Part shown: positions 27,204 to 35,761 of the stretch, in pieces
How the letters are laid out: each line of letters starts with the position of its first letter
Numbering within the stretch: the stretch's first letter is position 1
From: UBA1444 sp964521625
Lineage (GTDB): Bacteria; Bacillota; Negativicutes; UBA1444
Direction: 5' to 3'
Length of the DNA stretch: 64,000 nucleotides
NCBI GenBank assembly: GCA_964521625.1
Contig: CAZFSM010000009.1
Location: forward strand, 1-64,000
The notes under the pieces: generated by a model
The model's input: the letters and a program-made list of their open reading frames with translations, nothing else
What the model was told of the DNA's origin: nothing
Database searches by the model: none
Translations under genes and position numbers: made by a program

Positions 27204-30194
27204 TTACATGTTGCGCTGGCCCGAAGACAACAGCCGCTGATAATCAGACGCAATCTGCGATTTGCTACGCTTAAACGAGTTTGCATCCGGTGTCTTGATA
27301 TTCATAATGATTGTGTTGCCGCCGGATGAACCACTGGAGGAATTGCCTGCGCCGCCTGTCATCATTCTGACCCTGTCAGCTAGGTATTCAGGCAAAACCA
27401 TTTCTCGTTTGTGAAGAAATGTTGGGATATTGCCGGGAAGGTTTGGCACGTCATATCCGCCGGCAGCTGAAAACATTGACAACCAAGTTGACGTATTCGG
27501 AGAACTCCAGTTGTCTAATTCGGTAGGCGAACCACTATCGCCGCTACCGCCACCAAGCAGTCCGCTGAACATACTTTTCAGCGGCGCCATGATATACATC
27601 TGCGTGATCATATCCATCCACATTTTTAAGATGGAATCAGACAGTGACGAAATCAAACCTTTGATGCCATCGCCAGTACCTTTGATTGTGTCCACCAAGG
27701 CAGTGCTAATCGAACTGCCCATTTCGTCAAATGTTGATTTGATTCGGTCGGCATAGTCATAGCTGTTCTGGTCCATGCGGTACATGGCTTCCTGCCAGGC
27801 TGTCGTCACGTTTTGACCTAATAGCCGATGTTTTTGCGCAATTGCATCGCTGGTTGCCTGCGTCAGGTTGCGCCATTCATCACTGAACTGCTGCACGCTT
27901 TGCAATTTTTTCTGATTTGACGCAATGAAAGCATCAACCTCGGCAAGGTATCCGGCACGATAGGTTTCAGCCGACAACAGTCCTTGCTGCCGCTCGAAGT
28001 CAAGCGACTGCAGCCGCATAGAGTGCTTTTTATTCTCTCCGTCAATGACGGCTTGCAACTTTTGCTGCTCTGCCTTCTTGGTTTCAGATATTTCCCAGTT
28101 TAATACGGCCGTAGTATTGCCGGATGTTTTGCGCCGCTCTTCAACCTGTTTGCTGATCGACAACAAAGTTGCCTGGTATTGCGCTTCGGCAGCCGCTTGG
28201 TAATTGCCAGTGACGGCAGCATTGTTTGCCATTGTTTCAATTTTTAGCCCCTGAAGTTCTCGCAACTGTTCTTTTGCAAGTTTGGCGGTACGGTTCTTTT
28301 GATATTCATCCATTTTGGCGTAAACAGCAGAAGGATCGATGCCATATTTCGCAAAGTCTATTTTTTCCTTGTCCAGTTCGCGTTTCATGTTGGCAATTTC
28401 GTCTTTAAGTTTTGCAGTGCCAGCCTCATATGTCGTTTCGGTATCTTCGCGAATCTTGGCGTTCATTTTGGCAATCATATCGGCAATTTTGTCGCGCAGC
28501 TGCTGTTCTTCCTCGTATCGCTTTTCAGCGCCCTTGTCGGCTTTGCCAGCGCCAGCAAACTTGCCTTTAACAGCGTCCATTTTTGCCTGCAGGTCTTGTT
28601 CTCGGATGGCTTGCAGGTCAGTCTCAGATGCACGCGGTTTGTTCAGGTCGCCGAGAGTGTTTTCAGGACCTTTAATATGAATGATGTTTTCAGGATCGTT
28701 GGGGTCTTGGATGAAATAGCCGGTTTTGGCTTGTTTATCTTGTGCCTTTCCATATTCCAGCAAAGAGTAAAGTGCGTAACCAATTGCTGCAGCTACCCCA
28801 AACCATCCCCCTATTAGTGCCCACACGCCCGACAGGAGACCCTTGACCGCCGTGCCAGCTACTGACACAGCACTGACTGTTTGCGCACCGGCAGCAACAG
28901 CGGCAGAACCACTGCTCAGCATTGCCATATTGGTAGCCAGTACTGCTGTAGAAAGTTCACGTTGCCCGAGCGATGCCAAGAGTGCCGCATCACGAACAGC
29001 CGCCCCGGCGACAGTTGCCCTGGCAGATTGTTCGGCAAACTTCATGTTCGTTTCAATGACGGCCTTGCCTAGAAATGTCTGTGCACTGGTTGCCCCGGCC
29101 GCCGCCAGGGAAACATCTGCATAGACCAACGATACCTGTTTTAGTACAGACCAACCGGCAAAGGCCAGCGTCAGTTCTTTGGCGTGCGTGACAGCAAATT
29201 TAAGGCCCGGGACCAGAACCGAACCAACTGGCTGGGCCACGCTCCATATCGACTGCGCTAGGCTCTTCATTTCACCGCCGAAAACTACAGCCGATTCGGC
29301 AGCGCTTCGGATCCCCGATACCAATTCTGGATTAATCCGAATGGTTTTTGTTTTTTCATCTACCTGAACGATCTGAGTAACCCAGCCTGCCATTTCCGTC
29401 TTGATAGCCGAAAAAAGCGGGTCCATTCCCATGGCTCCCGCTCGCGTTACTCCCTCTTTTAGCTGTTCGGTTATGCCTTGCCAAGTCTTTGCGTACTCAC
29501 CGGATGCAACCTCAAACCCTTTCAGGCGTTCCATGAGGAATGCAAACAGCCCTTGGCTTGAAGCCTTGGCTGCAGTAATGTCGGCGTCTTTCAACCCGAG
29601 CGCTGTCGCTAAAGTCGAAGAAGCCGGCTGAATACCGCCTGCAACTAAATCGCGAAGTTCCTGCACCACTTGGTAGGATTGCAGGCCGATTGACTTGACG
29701 GCATTAACGCCAGTTACTGTCAGGGTCGTTATCTGGTCGATGGTCATGCCGGCGCCAAGCCCGGGAGCCAAGAGCGCCTGCGTCGCCCTGATCAATTCTT
29801 CCGATGTTGCCGCCGTCCGCAGCGCTTCATCGTTCATTTTGCTGATAATTTTCTGTGATATGGCCAGCGCGTCGCCCCATTCGATTGTCTTTCCGTTGAT
29901 CTGCCCCATCGACATCAATATGCCAGACATGCCGGTTGCCGACACTTCCATGTTTTTGGCAAATTCAAAGGCCGATCCGATGGTTTTTGATAACCCCATC
30001 ACGGCCCCTTCGTATCCGGCAATTCCTCCGGCAACTGCCGCAGAACCGGAGATTATTCCGTTCAGTTTGCCAAAAGATCCACCCAGGGAATCGACGGTGC
30101 GTTTGGTTAGCATGGAATCCTGCCGAATTTTTGAGAATAGGCCTCCGGTTTGGTCCTTGCCGGAGATAATAAATTGGACATCCTTAGCGCCCAT
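27204..30194 (-). CDS. Tail tape measure protein
   Basis: A 996-residue protein that sets tail length and is ejected with DNA. The N-terminal 100 residues (KDVQFIISGKDQTGGLFSKI) lead into a TP901-type tape measure domain, with hydrophobic segments around 330-480. A long coiled coil (about 560-830, with many K, E and A) precedes a C-terminal domain rich in Gly (FSGLLGGGSG). The ATG at 30194 has GGGAGG 8 bases upstream; a longer frame to 30239 lies inside the chaperone extension. It overlaps the frameshifted chaperone stop by 11 bp. Confidence 0.92.
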   Translation of the reverse strand: MGAKDVQFIISGKDQTGGLFSKIRQDSMLTKRTVDSLGGSFGKLNGIISGSAAVAGGIAGYEGAVMGLSKTIGSAFEFAKNMEVSATGMSGILMSMGQINGKTIEWGDALAISQKIISKMNDEALRTAATSEELIRATQALLAPGLGAGMTIDQITTLTVTGVNAVKSIGLQSYQVVQELRDLVAGGIQPASSTLATALGLKDADITAAKASSQGLFAFLMERLKGFEVASGEYAKTWQGITEQLKEGVTRAGAMGMDPLFSAIKTEMAGWVTQIVQVDEKTKTIRINPELVSGIRSAAESAVVFGGEMKSLAQSIWSVAQPVGSVLVPGLKFAVTHAKELTLAFAGWSVLKQVSLVYADVSLAAAGATSAQTFLGKAVIETNMKFAEQSARATVAGAAVRDAALLASLGQRELSTAVLATNMAMLSSGSAAVAAGAQTVSAVSVAGTAVKGLLSGVWALIGGWFGVAAAIGYALYSLLEYGKAQDKQAKTGYFIQDPNDPENIIHIKGPENTLGDLNKPRASETDLQAIREQDLQAKMDAVKGKFAGAGKADKGAEKRYEEEQQLRDKIADMIAKMNAKIREDTETTYEAGTAKLKDEIANMKRELDKEKIDFAKYGIDPSAVYAKMDEYQKNRTAKLAKEQLRELQGLKIETMANNAAVTGNYQAAAEAQYQATLLSISKQVEERRKTSGNTTAVLNWEISETKKAEQQKLQAVIDGENKKHSMRLQSLDFERQQGLLSAETYRAGYLAEVDAFIASNQKKLQSVQQFSDEWRNLTQATSDAIAQKHRLLGQNVTTAWQEAMYRMDQNSYDYADRIKSTFDEMGSSISTALVDTIKGTGDGIKGLISSLSDSILKMWMDMITQMYIMAPLKSMFSGLLGGGSGDSGSPTELDNWSSPNTSTWLSMFSAAGGYDVPNLPGNIPTFLHKREMVLPEYLADRVRMMTGGAGNSSSGSSGGNTIIMNIKTPDANSFKRSKSQIASDYQRLLSSGQRNM

Positions 30195-30887
30195 CCGTAC
30201 CGCCTCCCTGTGGTTTTTGTTCAAGCACTGCGGCTTCAATAACGCGCAGCTTAGCCAGAATTGCAGGAGTTACATCAATGTTTAATAGGTCGGCAACGGC
30301 AAAAACGGCAGGGTAGTCAAGCCCGACCGGACCGTCCATCCCTACTCGCCACTGCGTTTTTGCTGAACTCCACAAATACAAAAACTCCTGATTTTCAGGA
30401 GTTAATTCCGGTTCTTTTCTGTGGCATTCATTACATTCCGTATGGGAAAAGCCTTTTCGCTTTTTGCATAAAGCGCAAAAGTCGCGATTATTTTTTTCGT
30501 TTTCGCTCCATTCCCATACGGCGATTAGTTTTTTTCCGACAGGTCATCCCTGTAAGTGATTGCAAAAACGTAATCGGCAAACCACGACGCCACATTGTTG
30601 GGAAGATTGTCAAAATCGAATCCTTTAAAGGCCGTATCGAGGATAAAGTCAAACAGTTCATCGCGGACTGTCGCGATTGATCGTTTATCGTCCGCCTTGA
30701 TCTTGAAGATATTCAGGCCTTTTTCGTCAAGTAGCTTTCGCTCTTTTCGTGTCAGCGGGCGTGGGTCCGGCAGCTTATTTTCCGCGACAAGAGCCATGAT
30801 TATTTTTTTGTTCGCTTCGGCCCGCTGTTTCATTTCTTCCTGTTGTTTTTTCATTTCTTCCTGCTGTTTTTCAATGTCTTCTTTCAC
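30184..30887 (-). CDS. Tail assembly chaperone, -1 frameshift fusion product (gpGT-like)
   Basis: Reading the 120 codons of the upstream frame and slipping -1 on A AAA AAC (30534-30528) opens a second frame from 30528 to a stop at 30184, adding 114 residues for a 234-residue fusion. The extension starts LIAVWEWSENEKNN, then has two CxxC pairs (CALC and CNEC) that look zinc-binding, then a DUF1799-like helical part (LWSSAKTQWRVGMDGPVGLDY). This reproduces the lambda G/GT arrangement directly upstream of the tape measure gene. The minor product recruits tail tube subunits to the tape measure in lambda; the same role is inferred here. Confidence 0.85.
30438..30534 (-). promoter_or_regulatory. 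Programmed -1 ribosomal frameshift signal
   Basis: Slippery heptamer A AAA AAC at 30534-30528 in the correct phase. After a 6-nt spacer there is an 11-bp perfect stem (arms 30521-30511 and 30448-30438, CCGTATGGGAA and its complement) enclosing 62 nt. The heptamer and spacer length are canonical for -1 frameshifting. Confidence 0.82.
30525..30887 (-). CDS. Tail assembly chaperone, zero-frame product (gpG-like)
   Basis: A 120-residue soluble protein. The N-terminus is an EK/Q-rich helix with a heptad-like repeat (QQEEMKK QQEEMKQ). It is followed by a basic segment (PRPLTRKERKLLDEKGLN) and a helical domain with FDFILDTAFKGFDFDNLP, similar to gpG-type chaperones of other Firmicutes phages. The start is GTG with GGGAGG 8 bases upstream. 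The last codons carry the slippery site, and the stop follows immediately, so most ribosomes make this form. Confidence 0.82.
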   Translation of the reverse strand: MKEDIEKQQEEMKKQQEEMKQRAEANKKIIMALVAENKLPDPRPLTRKERKLLDEKGLNIFKIKADDKRSIATVRDELFDFILDTAFKGFDFDNLPNNVASWFADYVFAITYRDDLSEKN

Positions 30888-30905
30888 GATAGTTTCCTCC
30901 CTGTT

Positions 30906-32234
30906 TTATGTATAACTTGCAACGTCGTTGGTCAGCTTTACAACCACAGCGCTGCTGTCGGCGCCATTATCGAAATATGCCTGGAATGGCAGATCAATCA
31001 GTATCCCTTTGACATCATTGATAATCGGATCGGACGGTTCATATTCAAGTTCCTGGCAGATGACTTCCAAAACATACGACCCGTTCGTGATAGTTGCGGC
31101 GATGCTGGATTCGGTCCCGTTCTTTGCCTTTTCCAGCATGATTTTGTTTTCAAACAGAGTTTTTACGCTGCCGGAGATCGGCGAAACGCTACCCTCAATG
31201 GCTGTCCGGTATCCTTGCCCGCCAATGCAGCGAGTGTCGCCGTCGAGAGCTCGGTCAATGCTGACTTGTAGTTCAGTTGCGTTGGTGAGTGCGCTGCCGC
31301 CTTCCAGCAATGCCGCCTGAAAGTTGCCAAACCGGTCATCGGCAAATACGGTCGGGGTTGCACTAACGGAACCGGTGGACGATGCGCCTTTCATTCCAGT
31401 TAAATCAAAGTCCGCAACGAGCTCACCGTCGCCGCCCAGCGACAGGCTCATTTTGCCCACCTTGACGCCGTTATACATCCAATACTCGCCAAGATCAAGG
31501 AAGCCTTGCTGGAAAAACATATACGGTTGGGTTCCCAGCTTGAAAACGTGTTGATACAAGGTCTTTCCTTGGGTCAACGTTCCAGTTGTGCCCTTCATGA
31601 ATCCGGTAACGCCAATGTTTGTTCCTGTTGCCGGCGCGGTAAGCAAGCTAACAGCGGAAGAGTTACCGGTCGTTCCGGAAGTGATGGTGAACTTTTTATT
31701 TGTTGCGTCCCACGCCACCGTCGCCAGGGTGAACCCGCCCGTTGCAATAGCCCTGATCGCGGCCTGAATTTTGCTTGCCACGTTTGCCATGGTTGTCACG
31801 CCGCTGGAAAAATCAATGGGGCCGACTTCTGTTGCCGCGCTTCCATCAATCGCAACCTTGAACCGGCCATCACTAACCGCCGTCCATGTGCCGATTGTGT
31901 CGGTTACCCCCGTGCCGCCAACGAGCGTGCCAGCAGTACTCACGTCCGCAGTTACCGGTGCGCCCATCAACCCTTTCAGCAAAACACCTATGGCCCGCGC
32001 TTCGACCGGCATTGACAAAGGTCCATCTACGTCTTTGTTGCCGCGGATAGGCCTAGTCGGCGAATATCTCCCTGTGATGACACTGGACGATGTCAGGTTT
32101 TGCTTTTCTTGCAGCCCTGATTTCGTGATGGGAATCAAATATACGGTTGGTGTTTCAGGCGTCACTCCCGGAGTGCTTTCAAATCCGGCGAGCACCTGCG
32201 CATTTCCACCAATTGCCCAAGTCACATTAATCAC
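30906..32234 (-). CDS. Major tail tube protein
   Basis: A 442-residue tail tube subunit. The N-terminus (AIGGNAQVLAGFESTPGVTPET) and C-terminal strands (DGELVADFDLTGMKG and IDLPFQAYFDNG) match the phage tail tube family of lambdoid and GTA-like phages. Between about residues 100 and 205 lies an inserted domain (GRFKVAIDGSAATEVGPIDF, then ASKIQAAIRAI, then KFTITSGTTGNSSAVS). It resembles the repeat seen in DUF3383-type sheath proteins and would project from the tube. It lies between the tail terminator and chaperone genes. Confidence 0.85.
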   Translation of the reverse strand: MINVTWAIGGNAQVLAGFESTPGVTPETPTVYLIPITKSGLQEKQNLTSSSVITGRYSPTRPIRGNKDVDGPLSMPVEARAIGVLLKGLMGAPVTADVSTAGTLVGGTGVTDTIGTWTAVSDGRFKVAIDGSAATEVGPIDFSSGVTTMANVASKIQAAIRAIATGGFTLATVAWDATNKKFTITSGTTGNSSAVSLLTAPATGTNIGVTGFMKGTTGTLTQGKTLYQHVFKLGTQPYMFFQQGFLDLGEYWMYNGVKVGKMSLSLGGDGELVADFDLTGMKGASSTGSVSATPTVFADDRFGNFQAALLEGGSALTNATELQVSIDRALDGDTRCIGGQGYRTAIEGSVSPISGSVKTLFENKIMLEKAKNGTESSIAATITNGSYVLEVICQELEYEPSDPIINDVKGILIDLPFQAYFDNGADSSAVVVKLTNDVASYT

Positions 32235-32239
32235 TCCTT

Positions 32240-32719
32240 TTAAATTGTTCTTGTTCCGCCCATTACCCTGGGCACATGTATTTCAATGGTCATTGTTCCA
32301 GGGAAGATTGGCACAAAGGCCGCACCTTCGATTGTGTAATCAACTCTTGACGCTGGGCAGTTTGAGCTGAAACCTTTGACCGCATCCCATGTCAAAGCGC
32401 CAAATCTGTCGCAGTTTTTTACCCCGTCGGCCTCCATGCCGTTATCCGTATAGGTAACGCCTTCATCTTTCACCGCAAATAAGACATCCACCCGAAAAAC
32501 AGTTTCGTTGTCCTCAACTCCGCCAGATCGCGATGGATCCCCGGGCAGCAGAATGATATGTGGCATCGTCGATTCGTTGGGCGGAGCAGTGACATCTATC
32601 CCGCCAAAAACAAACGGCGCTTTGCCATACTTTTCAGTAGCAAACGCCGCCAGCGGTGCATCAGCTTTTATTACATCTTGGAACTTGGTCAAAAAATCGC
32701 TTATAGTCAGTTCGGGCAT
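32240..32719 (-). CDS. Probable tail terminator protein
   Basis: A 159-residue protein in the position of the tail terminator, between the neck protein and tail tube. It has an N-terminal helix (TISDFLTKFQDVIKA), then alternating strands and an acidic loop, a layout compatible with the gpU/Gp37 fold. No strong motif was recognised, so the call rests on position and size. Confidence 0.58.
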   Translation of the reverse strand: MPELTISDFLTKFQDVIKADAPLAAFATEKYGKAPFVFGGIDVTAPPNESTMPHIILLPGDPSRSGGVEDNETVFRVDVLFAVKDEGVTYTDNGMEADGVKNCDRFGALTWDAVKGFSSNCPASRVDYTIEGAAFVPIFPGTMTIEIHVPRVMGGTRTI

Positions 32720-32733
32720 ATTGCATCACGTCC

Positions 32734-33354
32734 TTATCCGTAAACGGTGTAGATTCTCTGCCTGCCTCGCGACATTCCGCTTGATGCTATTTTTTGCGGA
32801 GGTCCGCCATTCACCAGATACGAAATAAACTTGCTTTCAAACCATGCCGGCAACTTGTCGCGTAGCGCATTGAACATTGGCGCGTATGTCGGTCTGGTCG
32901 GCAGGTTGATATGAGTTGTAGACGCTTTCAGCCCAACGCCAGCAGCGAAAAACAATCGCCTCATTTTGGGCGTGATTGTCTGCATCTTTCCTGCTTCGTG
33001 CCATGAACCAATTCGCACCGCCGAATTAGACAACCAGCCAATGGCCGCCAGTGCAGGCTTGACTTGGTATCCAACCGCGTTAAGCAGCTTGCCAAGAACT
33101 CCCGCGCGACGCTTCTGCTTGCTGCCGCCGCGTCTGCTGGTGTCTTCAATATCCCGCCGCCGCGACGCGATCATGCGTTCTGCGTATCGACTACCACCCG
33201 GCGCTTCGCTGCGAATGCCAGCTTTTATTTCTTGCTGCGCGTACCATGCCGTTGACTTTATGGCTTTTCTGGTCCAATCTGGCTTGTGCTTGATTGCCCA
33301 GTCCAGCCACGGGGCAATATTGTCAATCGTGCTTATTTGCAGTTCATAGGCCAA
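32734..33354 (-). CDS. Minor tail / neck protein (HK97 gp10 or gpZ-like)
   Basis: A 206-residue basic protein. The N-terminal helical segment (WLDWAIKHKPDWTRKAIKSTAWYAQQEIKAGI) and the Arg-rich middle are typical of gp10/gpZ-like neck completion proteins that prepare the head-proximal tail end. It lies between the head-closure protein and the tail terminator. Confidence 0.65.
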   Translation of the reverse strand: MAYELQISTIDNIAPWLDWAIKHKPDWTRKAIKSTAWYAQQEIKAGIRSEAPGGSRYAERMIASRRRDIEDTSRRGGSKQKRRAGVLGKLLNAVGYQVKPALAAIGWLSNSAVRIGSWHEAGKMQTITPKMRRLFFAAGVGLKASTTHINLPTRPTYAPMFNALRDKLPAWFESKFISYLVNGGPPQKIASSGMSRGRQRIYTVYG

Positions 33355-33359
33355 TCAGA

Positions 33360-33695
33360 TCACCGCCTCAGGTTGTGCGGGTTCATATTTGATACGCACT
33401 CAATTCTATGCAGCCCGGCCTCCGAAGAAACCAGCCTTGCAAACCGCCACGTTTTCCCTTTGTGGATGATTACGTCATTAGCTTTTGGCTCTGCAACATC
33501 GGCTATTCTCACCCCAAATATGGCTCTGTCCGAAGTGCCAACTTGCTCAATAGCATTGCCGTTTTGTAGCGTCCGGCCTATTTCTGGCAAAACATTCACC
33601 GCGATACTGTTATACGTTGCCGCCTCTGGGTTGCCATCATCCGGATCAAAAAAAACAGTGTCCAGGTCTTCTTCCATCAACTCTCTCAGACTCAC
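33360..33695 (-). CDS. Head-closure / head-tail joining protein
   Basis: A 111-residue protein with a beta-rich core (FGVRIADV, then KANDVIIHKGKTWRFARL), consistent with small gpFII/Gp16-like head-closure proteins. The GTG at 33695 is preceded by GGAGG 8 bases upstream. A longer reading to 33743 would run through a terminator hairpin and is rejected. The function is inferred from size and position. Confidence 0.6.
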   Translation of the reverse strand: MSLRELMEEDLDTVFFDPDDGNPEAATYNSIAVNVLPEIGRTLQNGNAIEQVGTSDRAIFGVRIADVAEPKANDVIIHKGKTWRFARLVSSEAGLHRIECVSNMNPHNLRR

Positions 33696-33708
33696 CCGTA
33701 ACACCTCC

Positions 33709-33739
33709 AAAAACGGGAGACCCCGAAGGGCCTCCCGTT
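33709..33739 (-). terminator. Intra-operon terminator between head and tail genes
   Basis: Minus strand: 12-bp stem (33728-33739 with 33712-33723) capped by UUCG and followed by UUUUU. It lies inside the late operon, after 33756-34025 and immediately before the ribosome binding site of the joining protein. It may reduce tail gene expression relative to capsid genes. Confidence 0.8.
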
Positions 33740-33755
33740 GCACAAAAACACTGTT

Positions 33756-34025
33756 TTACTTTTTGACGGTACCGGCGGGATCAACGGCGCCAAGGCCGTT
33801 GATCGGATCGTCTGAATTATCGGCTGCCTTTTTGCCTTTCTTGGCAGCAAATTCCTCACGCTTCGGAATCTCAACGACAGTGCCGTTGCTTCCTTTGATC
33901 AAATCGTCGGCCATTTCTGCCGGCATGTCGTAAATGATATTGCCGATTTTCTGCCCGGGCCCGTAAAACTCGCCGTTATATTTGACGCGAAATTTATTGA
34001 CTTGAACGTCTTTTGTTTTAGCCAT
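33756..34025 (-). CDS. Small head-associated protein, unknown
   Basis: An 89-residue protein. The first half is beta-like (KFRVKYNGEFYGPGQKIG), similar to small SH3-like DUF7210-type phage proteins found after the capsid gene. The second half is a Lys/Ala-rich, low-complexity tail (FAAKKGKKAADNSDDP). Conserved position directly after capsid E suggests a head accessory or connector role. Confidence 0.62.
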   Translation of the reverse strand: MAKTKDVQVNKFRVKYNGEFYGPGQKIGNIIYDMPAEMADDLIKGSNGTVVEIPKREEFAAKKGKKAADNSDDPINGLGAVDPAGTVKK

Positions 34026-34034
34026 GATGCCCTC

Positions 34035-35081
34035 CTATTTCACCTTCAAGGTGTACCAGTCATCGACCATTTCCGGAATCGTGACGCCCGCACTGGCCAT
34101 GCGCAACTGGCTGGTATCTTTGCCTTTTTCATTCCAAACCTTCGGCACGTTTCTGCCTTCGTAAGTCCGGATCACTTCATCATTGTCCATCTGAGTGATG
34201 GCTCCGTACAGCTGCTTGCCACGCCCCTGAACACCAATCATGAAGTAGTCATCAGGAATATACTGCTTTGTCACGCCGTCATCATCCAAATACAATCCGT
34301 TGTAGGCGAATATTTCGAGGTTAAGACTTTGGATAAACCCGAATCTGACGACTTGCGGAGACTGAATTCGCGGGGCCAACGACATCAACGATAAATTTTG
34401 CGCATTTGGAATGGCAAGATATTTCAACAAGTCGGTATTTTTCAGGAAATAATCTGTGGTTTTAAAGCTACACAGACCAATTCCGGGAACCATGTTGCTG
34501 TTGGTCGACACCTCACGGCTCATAAAACTTAAATCGCCATAAATGTCAGCGCCGGCGTTATCCCATGTGTCAGTACTCGTAAGCGTGTCCTTTTGAGTCC
34601 AGTCCAGCGTGAATGTATCTTCAACATAGGTCTGTCCATCATCGGAATACCCTTTTGCTGTAAACGTTCCGTAGATCAACAACTGCGCAGCCATCCATTC
34701 CATGCGGCGCGTGTTCATGTCTGCCAGTTCAACCATGTCATTGGCGCGAATTTCCGCCGCGCGTTGCTCAGGGGTGCGCGTGCTATACAGTTCTTCCCCG
34801 AACCCACGCTTGTTAAGGTTTTCAATGTTGATCGGGCGTTTCGGCATCATTTTGGGCGGCTTGTACGATTTTGTCGCGTGACCGGTACGAGCCATGTTGA
34901 CGCCGGAACTGCCGCTTGTCACGAAAGGAGCCATCTGCCGGGTGCCTTTTTTATAGTCAATATCGACTTCCTCGGTAACAAAGGTCCGGACATTGGGGAA
35001 GAACGTGTCCAGCAGCAGGGTCGTCGGATTGTAGCTGCGCTCGATCGCTTCAAGCAGGGTCCTGGTTTTGTTCAAATCCAT
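34035..35081 (-). CDS. Major capsid protein, gpE family
   Basis: Main shell protein with the HK97 fold, 348 residues. Family features include YNPTTLLLDTFFPNVRTFVTEEVDIDY near the N-terminus, the ARTGHATKSYKPP segment, and RAAEIRANDMVELADMNTRRMEWMAAQLL. These match the lambda gpE (Phage_cap_E) family, and the length is close to gpE (341). It follows the decoration protein, as in lambda. Confidence 0.94.
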   Translation of the reverse strand: MDLNKTRTLLEAIERSYNPTTLLLDTFFPNVRTFVTEEVDIDYKKGTRQMAPFVTSGSSGVNMARTGHATKSYKPPKMMPKRPINIENLNKRGFGEELYSTRTPEQRAAEIRANDMVELADMNTRRMEWMAAQLLIYGTFTAKGYSDDGQTYVEDTFTLDWTQKDTLTSTDTWDNAGADIYGDLSFMSREVSTNSNMVPGIGLCSFKTTDYFLKNTDLLKYLAIPNAQNLSLMSLAPRIQSPQVVRFGFIQSLNLEIFAYNGLYLDDDGVTKQYIPDDYFMIGVQGRGKQLYGAITQMDNDEVIRTYEGRNVPKVWNEKGKDTSQLRMASAGVTIPEMVDDWYTLKVK

Positions 35082-35095
35082 TTTTCAAATCCTCC

Positions 35096-35761
35096 TTATT
35101 GCTCATTTGTCAGGAAAATATTCAGGTCGCGCAAACGGTCAACGTGAGTCGCCGTAGTGTCAGACCCGCCAAAGACCAGGTGATCGCCGTTGAACATGCC
35201 CTGGGTATAAACTTCGGCTTTCGATTCCGCGCCCGCCGCCACAACAACCTCTTGCGCATTGATGCATTCGGCAACTGCGCTGCCATCGACATTGGCACTA
35301 TTGACCGGCTTGAGATATCCGGACCCGGCAGCGATGGTGATGTCAAAGCCTTCACCAACAATGAAGTCCTGTGACCCATCGGCGATAGCGAATTTGATGT
35401 CGTTGGCAAACGTTGCGCCAACCGCAACATCACCGAGAACGTATCCATCAGGGTCGCTGACGCGGAACGTGCCGCCATTCGATGCAGCAGTAATGCAGCG
35501 GACCGCATAGACGCCAACCTTGGCGCCGGCAAGAATCGGGGTTGTTGCATCGAGTGTCAACGCGCCGGTGTTGGCAGCATTGCCACCAGATTTTGCAGCA
35601 GCAGTCGCCGCACCGATGGTGATTTTGCCAAGAACAGTACCACGAGCGACAGTGCCGCTGCCGCGAATCAGTGTGCCGACTTTTGTCAGCAAAGGAATTT
35701 CCGTTCCGCCAATCAAGGCATCCGGGGTGTAAGTATTGAGCGCAGTTACCATTTCAGCCAT
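35096..35761 (-). CDS. Head decoration protein, gpD-like
   Basis: A 221-residue protein with the gpD N-terminus (PDALIGGTEIPLLTKVGTLIRGSGTVARGTVLG) and a C-terminal gpD-like half (VYTQGMFNGDHLVFG). It is about twice the size of lambda gpD because an extra Gly/Ala-rich beta domain is inserted (residues about 55-150). The ATG at 35761 overlaps the protease stop (TAATG). It would cement the expanded capsid. Confidence 0.87.
   Translation of the reverse strand: MAEMVTALNTYTPDALIGGTEIPLLTKVGTLIRGSGTVARGTVLGKITIGAATAAAKSGGNAANTGALTLDATTPILAGAKVGVYAVRCITAASNGGTFRVSDPDGYVLGDVAVGATFANDIKFAIADGSQDFIVGEGFDITIAAGSGYLKPVNSANVDGSAVAECINAQEVVVAAGAESKAEVYTQGMFNGDHLVFGGSDTTATHVDRLRDLNIFLTNEQ

Noticed and set aside
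30379..30403. Hairpin ACTCCTGA-AAA-TCAGGAGT followed by U residues on the minus strand, terminator-like
   Set aside because: It lies inside the chaperone -1 frame, which is conserved in meaning up to the tape measure start, and the stem is AU-rich. Terminating here would cut off the tape measure and all tail genes.
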